From: Brevinema andersonii
GTDB lineage: Bacteria > Spirochaetota > DYKD01
Direction: 5' to 3'
Length of the DNA stretch: 64,000 nt
Assembly: GCA_020722765.1 (NCBI GenBank)
Contig: DYKD01000004.1
Span: 5,967 to 69,966 of the forward strand
Shown here piece after piece: positions 53,198 to 61,353 of this stretch. The notes beneath the pieces were generated by a model. That model worked only from the letters and a program-made list of their open reading frames with translations. It ran no database searches and was not told where the DNA came from. Numbering within the stretch: the stretch's first letter is position 1; every line of letters starts with the position of its first letter. Made by a program: the position numbers and the translations under genes.

Positions 53198-54148
53198 TCA
53201 CAGCTCCCGAAGTCCGTATTTTTCCAAATTCTGAATCAGATCAATCCACCTACCCCTGAAATGGGCAAAGGTAGCGTTTTGTTCAATCCACTCTCTCGGA
53301 TTGAATCGATCTCGAGTTTCCCACACCTCTCTTATTGCTTCTACAAATTGATCCAAATCCGCATAATAAGGTACTACTCGACCAACAGTTTCACTACCAA
53401 CATCACTCTCAAAAAGTCCAACGTTAGTTACTACCATCGGTAGGTTACAACTCATCGCCTCAAGACACGCATATGCATTACCTTCAGAGCAGCTGATATG
53501 AATGAACATGTCGGCGCGCTGGAACTTGGCGGGTTCCTCACCTATTTCAGCATTTAAAAATTCAAACTGGAACTCGGGTAAACGCTTCGCAATCTCTCTT
53601 ACTTTGAAATCCCCTTTTCGCCACTCATTAGCAACATGTACTATGATTGGCTTTGCGTTATTGTTTTTCTTAGGGGTAAACACGTCGTGGTCGATCCCAT
53701 GAAGCAGAATCGGAGCGTCATCACGTCCATGATAATCCACTAATTCCCTCTTCGCTCCTGTTGAACAAGCAACAGGTAAAACGTTGGGTTTCCCTTTTAC
53801 AGCAGGACGTTTCTCTCTACCAGGAATTCCCCACATTCTAACTTGTGACTCTTCATAAGGAGGATCAGGATGGTCTCTCGGTTCAGGAATCCATTGCCAC
53901 CTCTGCCACACAGCAACCCAAGTACCATGACAAACTGATATAATGGGAGACCTATCAGGAATGTTAAGGCCGTGACCACCATCAACAATAAACAAAGTTT
54001 TAGGAAGATAAGCACCTCGATATTCATGATCAACCAACAATTGGGCACCCACCGCTCTCTCGAGGTACATTGAGTATTTCTCCACACCGCCCTTATAACC
54101 GTCCCTACGACGGTGAGCGCTGATATGAATAATTCTTTCTGGATTCAC
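53198..54148 (-). CDS. Family 4-like GT-B glycosyltransferase
   Basis: A 316-residue protein with a GTG start after CCGGAG. It has the C-terminal GT-B pattern: IIVHVANEWRKGDF, FIHISCSEGNAYACLEAMSCNLPMVVTNVG, the conserved E..Y..LEA..C..P motif of family 4 enzymes. The N-terminal half is short, with a GGVEKYS segment. It would transfer a sugar from a nucleotide donor. It lies between a zinc-ribbon gene and the sulfotransferase fusion and is likely part of the same pathway. Confidence 0.82.
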   Translation of the reverse strand: MNPERIIHISAHRRRDGYKGGVEKYSMYLERAVGAQLLVDHEYRGAYLPKTLFIVDGGHGLNIPDRSPIISVCHGTWVAVWQRWQWIPEPRDHPDPPYEESQVRMWGIPGREKRPAVKGKPNVLPVACSTGAKRELVDYHGRDDAPILLHGIDHDVFTPKKNNNAKPIIVHVANEWRKGDFKVREIAKRLPEFQFEFLNAEIGEEPAKFQRADMFIHISCSEGNAYACLEAMSCNLPMVVTNVGLFESDVGSETVGRVVPYYADLDQFVEAIREVWETRDRFNPREWIEQNATFAHFRGRWIDLIQNLEKYGLREL

Positions 54149-54175
54149 GCTAAACTCCGGATGCGACAGACTAGG

Positions 54176-54382
54176 TTAAGCCCTGTCGTCCTGCCATTCG
54201 ACAGCTTGAAATGCGCCGCATTCAACACAAACAAAACCACTCCTGGTGATGAAAAACTGAACACACCCGCAATTGCATTCCCACATCTCGATAAACTCGG
54301 CACCAAAATCAACAGGATTCAGGTTTGCTTTGCGTCGCTTTGAGAGATCGATGACTTTCCCGCCACCGTTTTGATTCTTCAT
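54176..54382 (-). CDS. Small zinc-ribbon protein
   Basis: A 68-residue protein with two Cys pairs (ECNCGC near 34-39 and VCVECGAF near 52-59) for one zinc ion, and a basic N-terminal part (SKRRKANLN). It is embedded among glycosyltransferase genes. I do not recognise a family or a function. Confidence 0.6.
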   Translation of the reverse strand: MKNQNGGGKVIDLSKRRKANLNPVDFGAEFIEMWECNCGCVQFFITRSGFVCVECGAFQAVEWQDDRA

Positions 54383-54418
54383 AATAGTTGGCCTTTAGAC
54401 GTACTACGGAAAACGTAC

Positions 54419-55102
54419 TCAAGCTGCCATTCCTTCCAAATTCAGCTCATCAATTCTATCTCTATATTTTTCATAACAACGCCGTAAATTCCTATCATGT
54501 AGCTCCCAATCTATAGGACCCGTAGCGGCCGAATTGTGAACACAAAGCCCACCAAGAACCGCGAGGCGATACCCATGAGCTTTCATGTCCAAACTGAGCA
54601 TCAGCTCTTCATGCCATCGGAACCCGAACGCTTCGTCATAATACAATCCTATATTACGAAACGCTAGAAAAAATCCTGTAAGGTAATCAACATAACCTCC
54701 ACGGTTACAATGCACATGTGAATGTATATCCATCCACTGTTTGATAAGACCACCCTGTTGTCCGATCATTCCCACTTTAGGTTCAGCGTCGAAGAAATCT
54801 ATACACCTTTGATACCATCCAGGGAAGACGATCACATCATCATCAATCTGAAAAATAAATTCACTAGTAGCTCGCTTAAAAGCAACGTTTCGTGCAACAA
54901 CACCAATGTTTTTCTCCATATGAATTGGTGTTACATTGAATGGTTTTGTATCGAGCCATTCCTTTGTACCATCACTTGACGCATTATTGACTACCAGAAT
55001 GTCGCAAGAAGTTGGTAAACTTTTCGAAATAGCTTCTAAACACGCTCTTAGTCTGTTCAATCGATTGTACGTCAGTACAACTACCGTCGCGCGGTTGGAC
55101 AT
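54419..55102 (-). CDS. Family 2 glycosyltransferase
   Basis: A 227-residue GT-A enzyme: TVVVLTYNRLNRL at the start, NNASSDGT near 40-46, the metal site DDD at 87-89 and a WHEELMLSLDMKAHG segment near 183 for the acceptor. Its start overlaps the end of the methyltransferase gene by 119 bases, long for this genome; the ATG has AAGGAG upstream and cannot be moved without losing the first strand. It likely works in the same surface-modification route as its neighbours. Confidence 0.85.
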   Translation of the reverse strand: MSNRATVVVLTYNRLNRLRACLEAISKSLPTSCDILVVNNASSDGTKEWLDTKPFNVTPIHMEKNIGVVARNVAFKRATSEFIFQIDDDVIVFPGWYQRCIDFFDAEPKVGMIGQQGGLIKQWMDIHSHVHCNRGGYVDYLTGFFLAFRNIGLYYDEAFGFRWHEELMLSLDMKAHGYRLAVLGGLCVHNSAATGPIDWELHDRNLRRCYEKYRDRIDELNLEGMAA

Positions 55103-55799
55103 TGTCTTCTTCTCCTTGCTCGAGTTCTTTTACTTTCACAACCACAATTGAACCATATCTACCTTCAATCTCATAATAAAGATTATCCTTGCAAAAATCG
55201 TAAACGACCCGTATCGGTCCCTCAAACCTGATAGAGCCGCGGATTAAATCCATGCAATCATGAAACGCAATCCTTCCACCTGGAACTACTTTATCACACC
55301 AATTGAGATAGTCATTCCTACAAGCATCGTAAGCATGATCACCATCTATAAAAAGCAGCTCTACATCCAAATCGAACTCTTTAGCAGCCTCTTTTGAACT
55401 CATTTTACTGGGCTTCACGAAGTCGGAGACACCGCATGTTTGCAAATTGGAAACGAGTTTGTCAAATACATCTACTCCTTCCATAAATGCCCCGCCACTA
55501 TAATCATCAAAAGTGAAGACTGGTATTTTGGGCCCACTTATAGAACCTAGAGCAAGTGCAACTGTTGATTTTCCATAATATGACCCAATTTCAACGATTG
55601 CTCTATTTCCACTCCTACACAATGAAGCGAGATAGGCTAAGAAATTATCTTCATCATTAAATAAACAACCTTGAACGAGGGAAGTTGTTTCAACCACGTT
55701 CAAGGACTTTTCGTAATTTATTTTTGGAATGTGCTGACAGAAATCGCAGACAGCGGGGTCTATAATTGCGCAACTAGTTGTGCATTCAGGTACGGTCAT
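54984..55799 (-). CDS. Class I SAM-dependent methyltransferase
   Basis: A 271-residue protein with motif I EIGSYYGKST at 70-79, an acidic FTFDDYSGG strand end, LLFIDGDHAYDACRNDY (metal and SAM pocket) and PGGRIAFHDC, the features of the Methyltransf_24 family that often methylate sugars or small molecules. The last 40 residues, encoded in the overlap with the next gene, are variable. The ATG follows AAGGAG. It is close to a CmcI-like gene of similar function. Confidence 0.82.
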   Translation of the reverse strand: MTVPECTTSCAIIDPAVCDFCQHIPKINYEKSLNVVETTSLVQGCLFNDEDNFLAYLASLCRSGNRAIVEIGSYYGKSTVALALGSISGPKIPVFTFDDYSGGAFMEGVDVFDKLVSNLQTCGVSDFVKPSKMSSKEAAKEFDLDVELLFIDGDHAYDACRNDYLNWCDKVVPGGRIAFHDCMDLIRGSIRFEGPIRVVYDFCKDNLYYEIEGRYGSIVVVKVKELEQGEEDNVQPRDGSCTDVQSIEQTKSVFRSYFEKFTNFLRHSGSQ

Positions 55800-55813
55800 T
55801 GCTTGCTCTCCTT

Positions 55814-56476
55814 CTACCTCACTTTCTTCAAATATCCATTTGGATTAAATGTGGCAAAAAACTTTTCACGCGAATGATCAATAACAAAATCAGGGTGCGA
55901 TTGAATCCACTCTTCGATTGCTTCAAATGGTCCAGGTCCATAATCGGGTTCTACAGGATGCCCATTGACATTAGAGTCTTCAACGATCAAGTAACTATTC
56001 ACCGTAACAATCGGACTCCATAAGTTCATCTCTTTCAGTACATGATCTTTCTTGTGATCTGTATCCAAATCAACTAATACCCTCAACTTCAATTGTGTGA
56101 CTTCCTGCTTGACACGTTCGACAATTGCAGGGTCGATGGACGATCCTTTAATATAGGTAATACGCGGATGTTTAGGCCTATTTGTGACTACATCGCTTGT
56201 AATATTGTAATCACTGTTAGTATCAATAGAGTAAACCTTCCCGTGTCCGAGTAGATCCAACATGTGTGCGAAGAACAAAGTACTGCCGCCATGAGCAGTG
56301 CCCGCCTCTACAATTAGGTCGGGTTTAATCTCAAAGATAATCTCTTGGAATATCCACATGTCTAATGGACACTTCCAAGTTTGATAGCCAAACCAAGAGG
56401 TACCCGATCTCTCACCCCAAGTTTGGTCCGCGCTATCATAAAACAGTTTAACAAACTCGGCCGCAACAGGATGCAT
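55814..56476 (-). CDS. CmcI-like methyltransferase (cephalosporin hydroxylase family)
   Basis: A 220-residue protein with FGYQTWKCPLDMW, then IVEAGTAHGGSTLFFA (SAM-binding loop), YSIDTN and a LVDLDTDHKKDHVL segment, the signature order of the CmcI/rhamnosyl O-methyltransferase family. Members methylate sugar hydroxyls, often rhamnose. It precedes the second methyltransferase gene and probably caps sugars added by the nearby glycosyltransferases. A GAAGGAGG site precedes the ATG. Confidence 0.85.
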   Translation of the reverse strand: MHPVAAEFVKLFYDSADQTWGERSGTSWFGYQTWKCPLDMWIFQEIIFEIKPDLIVEAGTAHGGSTLFFAHMLDLLGHGKVYSIDTNSDYNITSDVVTNRPKHPRITYIKGSSIDPAIVERVKQEVTQLKLRVLVDLDTDHKKDHVLKEMNLWSPIVTVNSYLIVEDSNVNGHPVEPDYGPGPFEAIEEWIQSHPDFVIDHSREKFFATFNPNGYLKKVR

Positions 56477-56506
56477 CGTTTTTCCTCCTTCAGTGAATGC
56501 TCCCTC

Positions 56507-57373
56507 TTATCCCTCAAACTGGGATGTATCAATCCATTTTTGGCTTATCACCGTCCACCAATCTTCAGCTAAGCCCGTTAAAACATATTTGAATGGCAAC
56601 CATCCATAGCCCTTATCGCCCCATTTAGTGCCCCAAGAATTTCTAATAAGAAGCGCCCCAGTTTGTTTATTACCATCGCGTGTATTCACAATCTCTTTTG
56701 CCATATCATAACCAACAGCCATCACTGCATGTCCTCCGACAACATCTTCCTTTGGCGCGGGAAATGGTATTTCACCGTTCGCTTCAGCATCATCGAGGCA
56801 AGTATAACAAGTAAAACCGAAAATCGAAGGAAAGCCGGCTCTTAAATATGCAAGAACAAGATTAAGGGTCTTACTTGAATCTTGACCTGCGGGATCAAGG
56901 CGAAGATACCTTATCGTTTTAAAATTATCTGCAAACGCATAACAAAATGCTGGTGGCTCCTCGTCGAAATTCTGAGTATTATAAGGCCAGTATTCTTCGG
57001 GAGGAACTCCAAACATCACCATCGCACCCATCGTAGCCCTAAGTGAAGCGCCAGTATCACCGCTTAACTTAAGAAGCTTGCGAGTGACCTTATAAAGAAA
57101 TAGTCGAGACATATCGATGTGCTTTTGGGCGTTTGTTGCACGACGTTCATGAAACTCAACTATTCCAACACCCGCGTTGGCAGTACAAGAACCAATCTCT
57201 CCTTGGTCTTCGATGGGTGAGCACCATTTTCTCAAATCAACAGATTCTGGGACATGATGTGAAGACAATGAAATACCAGCTTTTTGTAAAAGGGGTTTTA
57301 CTTCAGGTGAATTGGAGGTGTAATCACGAATATCTTTGAAATCTGGAATCCAACCAAGGGAATACTTAAACAT
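56507..57373 (-). CDS. Papain-like (C1A) cysteine peptidase
   Basis: A 288-residue protein with a complete papain active site: Gln57 and Cys63 in EDQGEIGSC, His215 in GGHAVMAVGYD and Asn245 in RNSWGTKWG. There is no signal peptide and only a short N-terminal segment (about 40 residues), so a large inhibitory pro-domain is absent. It would act in the cytoplasm or virion. Papain-type enzymes are uncommon in phages; possible jobs are cleaving host proteins or processing virion parts. AAGGAG precedes the ATG. Confidence 0.9.
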   Translation of the reverse strand: MFKYSLGWIPDFKDIRDYTSNSPEVKPLLQKAGISLSSHHVPESVDLRKWCSPIEDQGEIGSCTANAGVGIVEFHERRATNAQKHIDMSRLFLYKVTRKLLKLSGDTGASLRATMGAMVMFGVPPEEYWPYNTQNFDEEPPAFCYAFADNFKTIRYLRLDPAGQDSSKTLNLVLAYLRAGFPSIFGFTCYTCLDDAEANGEIPFPAPKEDVVGGHAVMAVGYDMAKEIVNTRDGNKQTGALLIRNSWGTKWGDKGYGWLPFKYVLTGLAEDWWTVISQKWIDTSQFEG

Positions 57374-57396
57374 GAAGTGCTCCTTATTTGACGTAG

Positions 57397-57588
57397 TTAA
57401 TGCAAGATTAATGGACGTGAATCAAAAAATAGTGTGGGAATTGCGAAATACCTCCCGTTGAGAAACACAAACTGATCGCAATGTTCGAGCGGGTCATCTG
57501 CCTCTTCATACTTATCAAGTGTGATTGGAACCCCGCCTTTAAGCAAAACAAAATGTGTTGGTTTGTTTTTACAGTATCTTTCCCCCAA
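57397..57588 (-). CDS. Small unassigned protein
   Basis: About 63 residues from the TTG at 57588, six bases past AAGGAG. A longer frame from the ATG at 57612 overlaps the upstream gene by 44 bases and lacks a ribosome site. The sequence has a strand-rich core (THFVLLKGGVPITL, QFVFLNGRYFAIPTLFF). I recognise no family. Confidence 0.5.
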   Translation of the reverse strand: MGERYCKNKPTHFVLLKGGVPITLDKYEEADDPLEHCDQFVFLNGRYFAIPTLFFDSRPLILH

Positions 57589-58126
57589 TTTTTGCTCCTT
57601 CCAATAATTCATCGAAAGTAAAAATTTTTGTTAAAGGTGCAGACAACGCGGCTTGTCCATTCGAGCGATCAACAAGAGCAAGGAATTGCACAATTGATAC
57701 GTGCGGATACTTTTCTTTAATAGCTCGTTCAGCAAACCTCATTGTCGAACCTGAAGTAATAACGTCATCAACAATAGCTACTTTACTACTTGGGCAGATT
57801 ATAGGTCCTTCAACGCTTCTAACCAATCCATACTTCTTGACAAACGGGCGTATAATCAAACCACCTAGTCCTTCTTTACAGCCTGCAGGACATGCCGCGA
57901 CCATACTTGAAACTACTATACAACCACTAGTTTCGACGCCAGCGATTACGTTAACCCCAGGAAATAACGCAGACAGCAATAAGAAGGATGCGTAGTGCGC
58001 GGTGCGCACATCAAGGAATACAGGGCGGCAATCAATGTAGTAATTCGATTCGACGCCCGAATGAAGTTCAAAGTTATCGAAGTAAATAAAATTTTGCAGC
58101 GTGGTCTTAATGAAGTCGCGTGTCAT
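57569..58126 (-). CDS. pyrE: Orotate phosphoribosyltransferase-like enzyme
   Basis: A 185-residue protein from the ATG at 58126, which overlaps the upstream stop as TAATG. It has the PRPP loop VDDVITSGST at 119-128, a RPFVKKYG segment at 93-100 like the flexible loop of OPRTases, and YYIDCR near 29-34. The reaction joins orotate and PRPP to orotidylate. In this phage it could boost pyrimidine supply, or act on another base. It sits after a thymidylate-synthase-like gene, so a pyrimidine role is most likely. Confidence 0.8.
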   Translation of the reverse strand: MTRDFIKTTLQNFIYFDNFELHSGVESNYYIDCRPVFLDVRTAHYASFLLLSALFPGVNVIAGVETSGCIVVSSMVAACPAGCKEGLGGLIIRPFVKKYGLVRSVEGPIICPSSKVAIVDDVITSGSTMRFAERAIKEKYPHVSIVQFLALVDRSNGQAALSAPLTKIFTFDELLEGAKIGGKIL

Positions 58127-58965
58127 TACGAAATTCCTGCCCACGCTTTCGCGACGTCATAATCACTTGAGTATACATGAATGTCCCAACAACGCCAAGT
58201 ACACGGACCTAATACAAAGTTGGCATTTTTTGGAAGCCATGGAAACGGGGAAAGAGACGCCATCAGATCATAGATGACTTCTTTAACCAGTTGAAATCCT
58301 CCCATATTTTCAGGCCATCCGTTTAGTGCATCCCAAGATCTGTAAGTAATATGATGGGTTAAATAGAAGTCCCCTAACCACGGGATGATCTGTAACGAGT
58401 AGTTAACTAAACACGGGGTTGTAATCCTTTTAGACTCGTCTTTAATCCATCCAGTACCCTGACATAATGGACATTCCGCCAATGGGCTTTTATTTTTATT
58501 GCCATTACAACATAGCATGAACGGACACACTGTTCGATAATCAACGTCGTATTGTTTGGCATCAAATGGATCACCGATGCGAATACATCCATGTGCATGA
58601 CCTGGACCATTAACGGCAAGATAATTAGCGACCCATTCAATCATTGGGGCTAACCATTTACCATAAACATAATGAGCTTTACTACCAGGAGGACCGTCTT
58701 CACGAATCAGATAATCAGCGAAATACTCCTCTATTTTAGAAACTGATGTTGGAGAGGGAAGTCCTTCTTTAGGCAGGGGGCACAATGGGCGATGATGAGG
58801 ATATTCAATCCAGCCAATGCCATCAATGGACTTCCGACATTCACCAGCTCGAGATCCTTCAGTTACTAGATACTCCCTGCCCTGAGTCATGATCGTTCTC
58901 AGTAAATGAAACCAACCTTCAGGCAGATCTCGACTATCTTCCACGTAAATTGGCTTGTTCTTCAT
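58126..58965 (-). CDS. Thymidylate-synthase-like enzyme with a Cys-rich insert
   Basis: A 279-residue protein. The C-terminal half has the ThyA-type active site: Cys185 in TTPCLVNYS, the RSWD motif at 209-212 and Asn220 in GWPENMGGFQL. Between the halves a segment with Cys147, 152, 153, 165 and 168 looks like an added zinc knuckle. ThyA homologs in phages make dTMP or hydroxymethylated pyrimidine nucleotides. Distance from canonical ThyA leaves the product open. The dUTPase in the window could feed it dUMP. Confidence 0.72.
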   Translation of the reverse strand: MKNKPIYVEDSRDLPEGWFHLLRTIMTQGREYLVTEGSRAGECRKSIDGIGWIEYPHHRPLCPLPKEGLPSPTSVSKIEEYFADYLIREDGPPGSKAHYVYGKWLAPMIEWVANYLAVNGPGHAHGCIRIGDPFDAKQYDVDYRTVCPFMLCCNGNKNKSPLAECPLCQGTGWIKDESKRITTPCLVNYSLQIIPWLGDFYLTHHITYRSWDALNGWPENMGGFQLVKEVIYDLMASLSPFPWLPKNANFVLGPCTWRCWDIHVYSSDYDVAKAWAGIS

Positions 58966-58973
58966 AAACTTTC

Positions 58974-59072
58974 CTAACGTCTTTTTCCTTTTCCAGGAGT
59001 GTTCTTGCTTAACTTACGTTTCTGTTTTTCTTTCTTAACCTGCTTTTTACTCTTTTTCTTCTTTTTCCCCAT
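58974..59072 (-). CDS. Possible 32-residue lysine-rich peptide
   Basis: A short frame from ATG at 59072 that overlaps the end of the zinc-protein gene in another frame. About half of its residues are Lys or Arg (MGKKKKKSKKQ at the start, GKGKRR at the end). It fills the gap before the thymidylate-synthase-like gene. A weak GGTGG precedes it. It could bind nucleic acid, or be a chance frame in A-rich sequence. Confidence 0.35.
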   Translation of the reverse strand: MGKKKKKSKKQVKKEKQKRKLSKNTPGKGKRR

Positions 59073-59298
59073 ATTCACCACCACAAAGCGGGCAACGGTT
59101 GACGCGAAGGAGTGAGCGAAACGGAAACAGACCGTATTTGCCCGCCGCTAATTTAACCCAAACTTTTCCATCTGGGATATCATATGGTCTATCGGTCAGC
59201 GCCTCAGGTTGTAAAGTCGGGAATGGCGATACATGATATGTTAAGTTAAAGCTTGGCAACTCAAGAGTCCACCCATCAGGAATTTGCACTACTTTCAC
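59047..59298 (-). CDS. Small protein with one zinc-type Cys pair
   Basis: An 83-residue protein with a GTG start after GGAG. It is beta-rich with a C-terminal CPLCGG pair, then an acidic-basic tail (EKEEKE). The tail is encoded by A-rich sequence shared with the lysine-rich frame. It overlaps the upstream gene by 23 bases. I recognise no family. Confidence 0.55.
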   Translation of the reverse strand: MKVVQIPDGWTLELPSFNLTYHVSPFPTLQPEALTDRPYDIPDGKVWVKLAAGKYGLFPFRSLLRVNRCPLCGGEYGEKEEKE

Positions 59299-59833
59299 TT
59301 CCGTTCTCCACTTCTCTTAACCGCCAATCATTACATCCTTCGCAGGCGGGGTATAAACAAGTGTATTTACGCCGCAACTCGCAAAAGAATGGGCTTGTCC
59401 AAACTCTGTGGACGCCTCTATCACAAAGAAAGCCGCCGACGGGTAATTCATCTGGTTCTGGAAAAACGTTGTTGCGCGTAATGTAATCAAGATGACCCCA
59501 TTGAAGTCTGTTCAAATGGGTTCTAAGTACTTCTGTGGGGTATGATTCAAGAGGCTTTTCACACTCTCGAGTTACTCCATTATCCACATAAATTTGATTG
59601 ATTCGTTCAATCAAATGTTTTGTTTCGTCATCAACTTCAATGGAGGGCGTGATTATGACCTTCTTGGCTTTTTTGGCTTTCTTTACTTTTTTGTCTTTCT
59701 TATCCCTCTGTACTTTTTCTTTTTTAACCTGTTTAACCTCCACAGCTTTATTTTCTTCTTTTTTGTGACCACGTTGCCGTGATTCCTTCTTCGCTAAAGA
59801 GAAAATTGTCTTTAAAGCTTCCTTATAGTCCAT
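59276..59833 (-). CDS. Lysine-rich protein with C-terminal Cys cluster
   Basis: A 185-residue protein. Residues 15-60 are an extremely basic stretch (repeated KVKKAKKAKK-like units) that could bind DNA or RNA. The C-terminal 70 residues hold FLCDRGVH, FFCELRRKYTC and PACEGC, a likely zinc site. Its ATG overlaps the nuclease gene stop (TAATG). I recognise no family; a nucleic-acid-binding accessory to the nuclease is conceivable. Confidence 0.6.
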   Translation of the reverse strand: MDYKEALKTIFSLAKKESRQRGHKKEENKAVEVKQVKKEKVQRDKKDKKVKKAKKAKKVIITPSIEVDDETKHLIERINQIYVDNGVTRECEKPLESYPTEVLRTHLNRLQWGHLDYITRNNVFPEPDELPVGGFLCDRGVHRVWTSPFFCELRRKYTCLYPACEGCNDWRLREVENGSESSANS

Positions 59834-60252
59834 TACAAACCCCTGTAAACAAACGTCCTAAGGAATGTAAAAAATTCCTCGAGGTCCATGACCACTATAG
59901 GGTCGATTCTTGAGGCCTTCTTACTCGCAGCTCTTTTTAACACCAGCATCCAGAACGTATTTTCGAGCTTATTAGCTTTCGCTTGATCGATGTACTCTTT
60001 TATAGACCATGTTTCGTGGTTTTTGCACTCGATGCTAAACGGAAAGAGCTCCCTCACATGACCAAGCAATCGAATATCTACACCTGGCTGACTAGAACCG
60101 CGTGACTCGATTAACTCGTCTTTACCCCAAGGAACATGAAGCAACTCGCTTATCTTACGACAAACAAGTTCTTGTAACGCGTTTCCTTTACGGACTTTTC
60201 CTCGGTGCGTTTGAGGTCCACTGTGCTTCTTGGGTGGTTGCTTCTTCACCAT
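59833..60252 (-). CDS. PD-(D/E)XK-type nuclease, possible junction resolvase
   Basis: A 139-residue protein with a basic start, an early Glu in GNALQELVCRKI, and the core QPGVDIRLL...FSIECKNHETW, where the Asp and the E-x-K form the usual metal site. Size and motif spacing resemble small Holliday junction resolvases or VRR-type nucleases. It would process branched recombination or replication DNA, in line with the recombination genes in the window. Confidence 0.7.
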   Translation of the reverse strand: MVKKQPPKKHSGPQTHRGKVRKGNALQELVCRKISELLHVPWGKDELIESRGSSQPGVDIRLLGHVRELFPFSIECKNHETWSIKEYIDQAKANKLENTFWMLVLKRAASKKASRIDPIVVMDLEEFFTFLRTFVYRGL

Positions 60253-60280
60253 ACAAGAGCAGCGTCCTCGTTGCTATACA

Positions 60281-60601
60281 TTAGAACGAAAATCGAGGAG
60301 TTTCAATTGGGACTCTATGCCTCACAACGTAGTCTACCACACTCATGTCAGGATTAACTACTCCTGTTAGACCCAACCAAAAGAACACACAAAATAAAAT
60401 GAGGAACACAAAACACGAAATTACACCTACTGAAGTCAACCAAGACCTTATGCTAGCAGGAGTTTCCTTCACTCCACGAAGTGTGATATAAATTCCACCC
60501 GCAACACCTAAGGCTGCGAAAACCGCGATCATTAAACAGATTGATCCGTTTAAGATCGAGGACCATCTCAACGCTTCAAGGACATCTGGTTGTGTTAACA
60601 T
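60281..60601 (-). CDS. Two-helix membrane protein
   Basis: A 106-residue protein with two hydrophobic helices (about residues 17-40 and 57-80) separated by a short basic loop (RGVKETPASIRSW). Its start overlaps the end of QueD by seven bases. The layout fits a holin-like or small membrane protein, but there is no lysis gene beside it. Function unknown. Confidence 0.55.
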   Translation of the reverse strand: MLTQPDVLEALRWSSILNGSICLMIAVFAALGVAGGIYITLRGVKETPASIRSWLTSVGVISCFVFLILFCVFFWLGLTGVVNPDMSVVDYVVRHRVPIETPRFSF

Positions 60602-61005
60602 GTTGCACCATAATAAGTTGCTCGGTTATTTGCGGTCTCTGAAACAGTGACCGATTTGACCCTTCCCGGAAATGCGTGTTGAAGTTCATTAAACAAGGTG
60701 CGGGCCATTACTTCCGCGGTAGGGGGTTCTTCAAATGTATATACTCGCTGCTCATGCAGCTGTAGGACTGACGTTAGTGGGTCCTTCTCTTGCAATAGAA
60801 TCGCATGATCCCATTGATTGAGAACCACGTTCATCGCTTCCTTAAGTAATCCGAAATCATCGACCATCCCTTGATCATCAAGAGTCGCGGACATAATCTC
60901 AGCTTCAGCTACTCCAGAATGACCGTGCACAAACCTACAGTTGGCAGGATGACCCAATAGTCTGTGCGCGTACTCGAACGCTTGTTTTCTCCTTATTGTG
61001 TACAT
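60595..61005 (-). CDS. queD: QueD, 6-carboxytetrahydropterin synthase
   Basis: A 136-residue protein of the 6-pyruvoyl-tetrahydropterin synthase family. Zinc ligands are His14 (YAHRL) and His27/His29 (VHGHS); Cys23 (NCRF) is the catalytic Cys expected in QueD; DDFG, WDHAILL, PTAEV and VSETANN follow in the usual order. It makes 6-carboxytetrahydropterin, the second step to preQ0 after FolE. A GGAGGAAATT leader precedes the ATG. Confidence 0.92.
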   Translation of the reverse strand: MYTIRRKQAFEYAHRLLGHPANCRFVHGHSGVAEAEIMSATLDDQGMVDDFGLLKEAMNVVLNQWDHAILLQEKDPLTSVLQLHEQRVYTFEEPPTAEVMARTLFNELQHAFPGRVKSVTVSETANNRATYYGATC

Positions 61006-61051
61006 AATTTCCTCCAGGCTTAAATTAGATTGTTATGCAATGCGAGGTGCA

Positions 61052-61318
61052 TCAATCAACCCAAATAAAATAATAACCCTCACATCCTTCGGTCAATGAA
61101 TCGGGCGAACTAGGATGTAGTGTACAAGCGAGGGGTCTATTAGGTTGATCGAAGATTGTGCAAGTTGCGGTGCCATCCTCTTCGATTTTAAGGTGCTTGC
61201 ACACTACACCCTCTATTCTACTTACTTGAGTGCCTTTTAGGGCAGGTGCCTTGAGTAGGTTAGCTAAATGACAACACCGCCCACATCTCTTACACTCACC
61301 CGAGCGAACCCAGGGCAC
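61052..61318 (-). CDS. YkgJ-type Cys-cluster protein
   Basis: An 88-residue protein with a GTG start after GGAAGG. It carries the YkgJ-family pattern: CKRCGRCC near residue 9-16, then VCKHL, ATCTIF and RPLACTLHP, and a final EGC. Such proteins bind a metal cluster; some are linked to protein or nucleic acid modification. Position between the polymerase and QueD genes does not settle the role. Confidence 0.75.
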   Translation of the reverse strand: MPWVRSGECKRCGRCCHLANLLKAPALKGTQVSRIEGVVCKHLKIEEDGTATCTIFDQPNRPLACTLHPSSPDSLTEGCEGYYFIWVD

Positions 61319-61353
61319 TTTAATCCTTCCACCGTAAATACATTACTGTAAAT

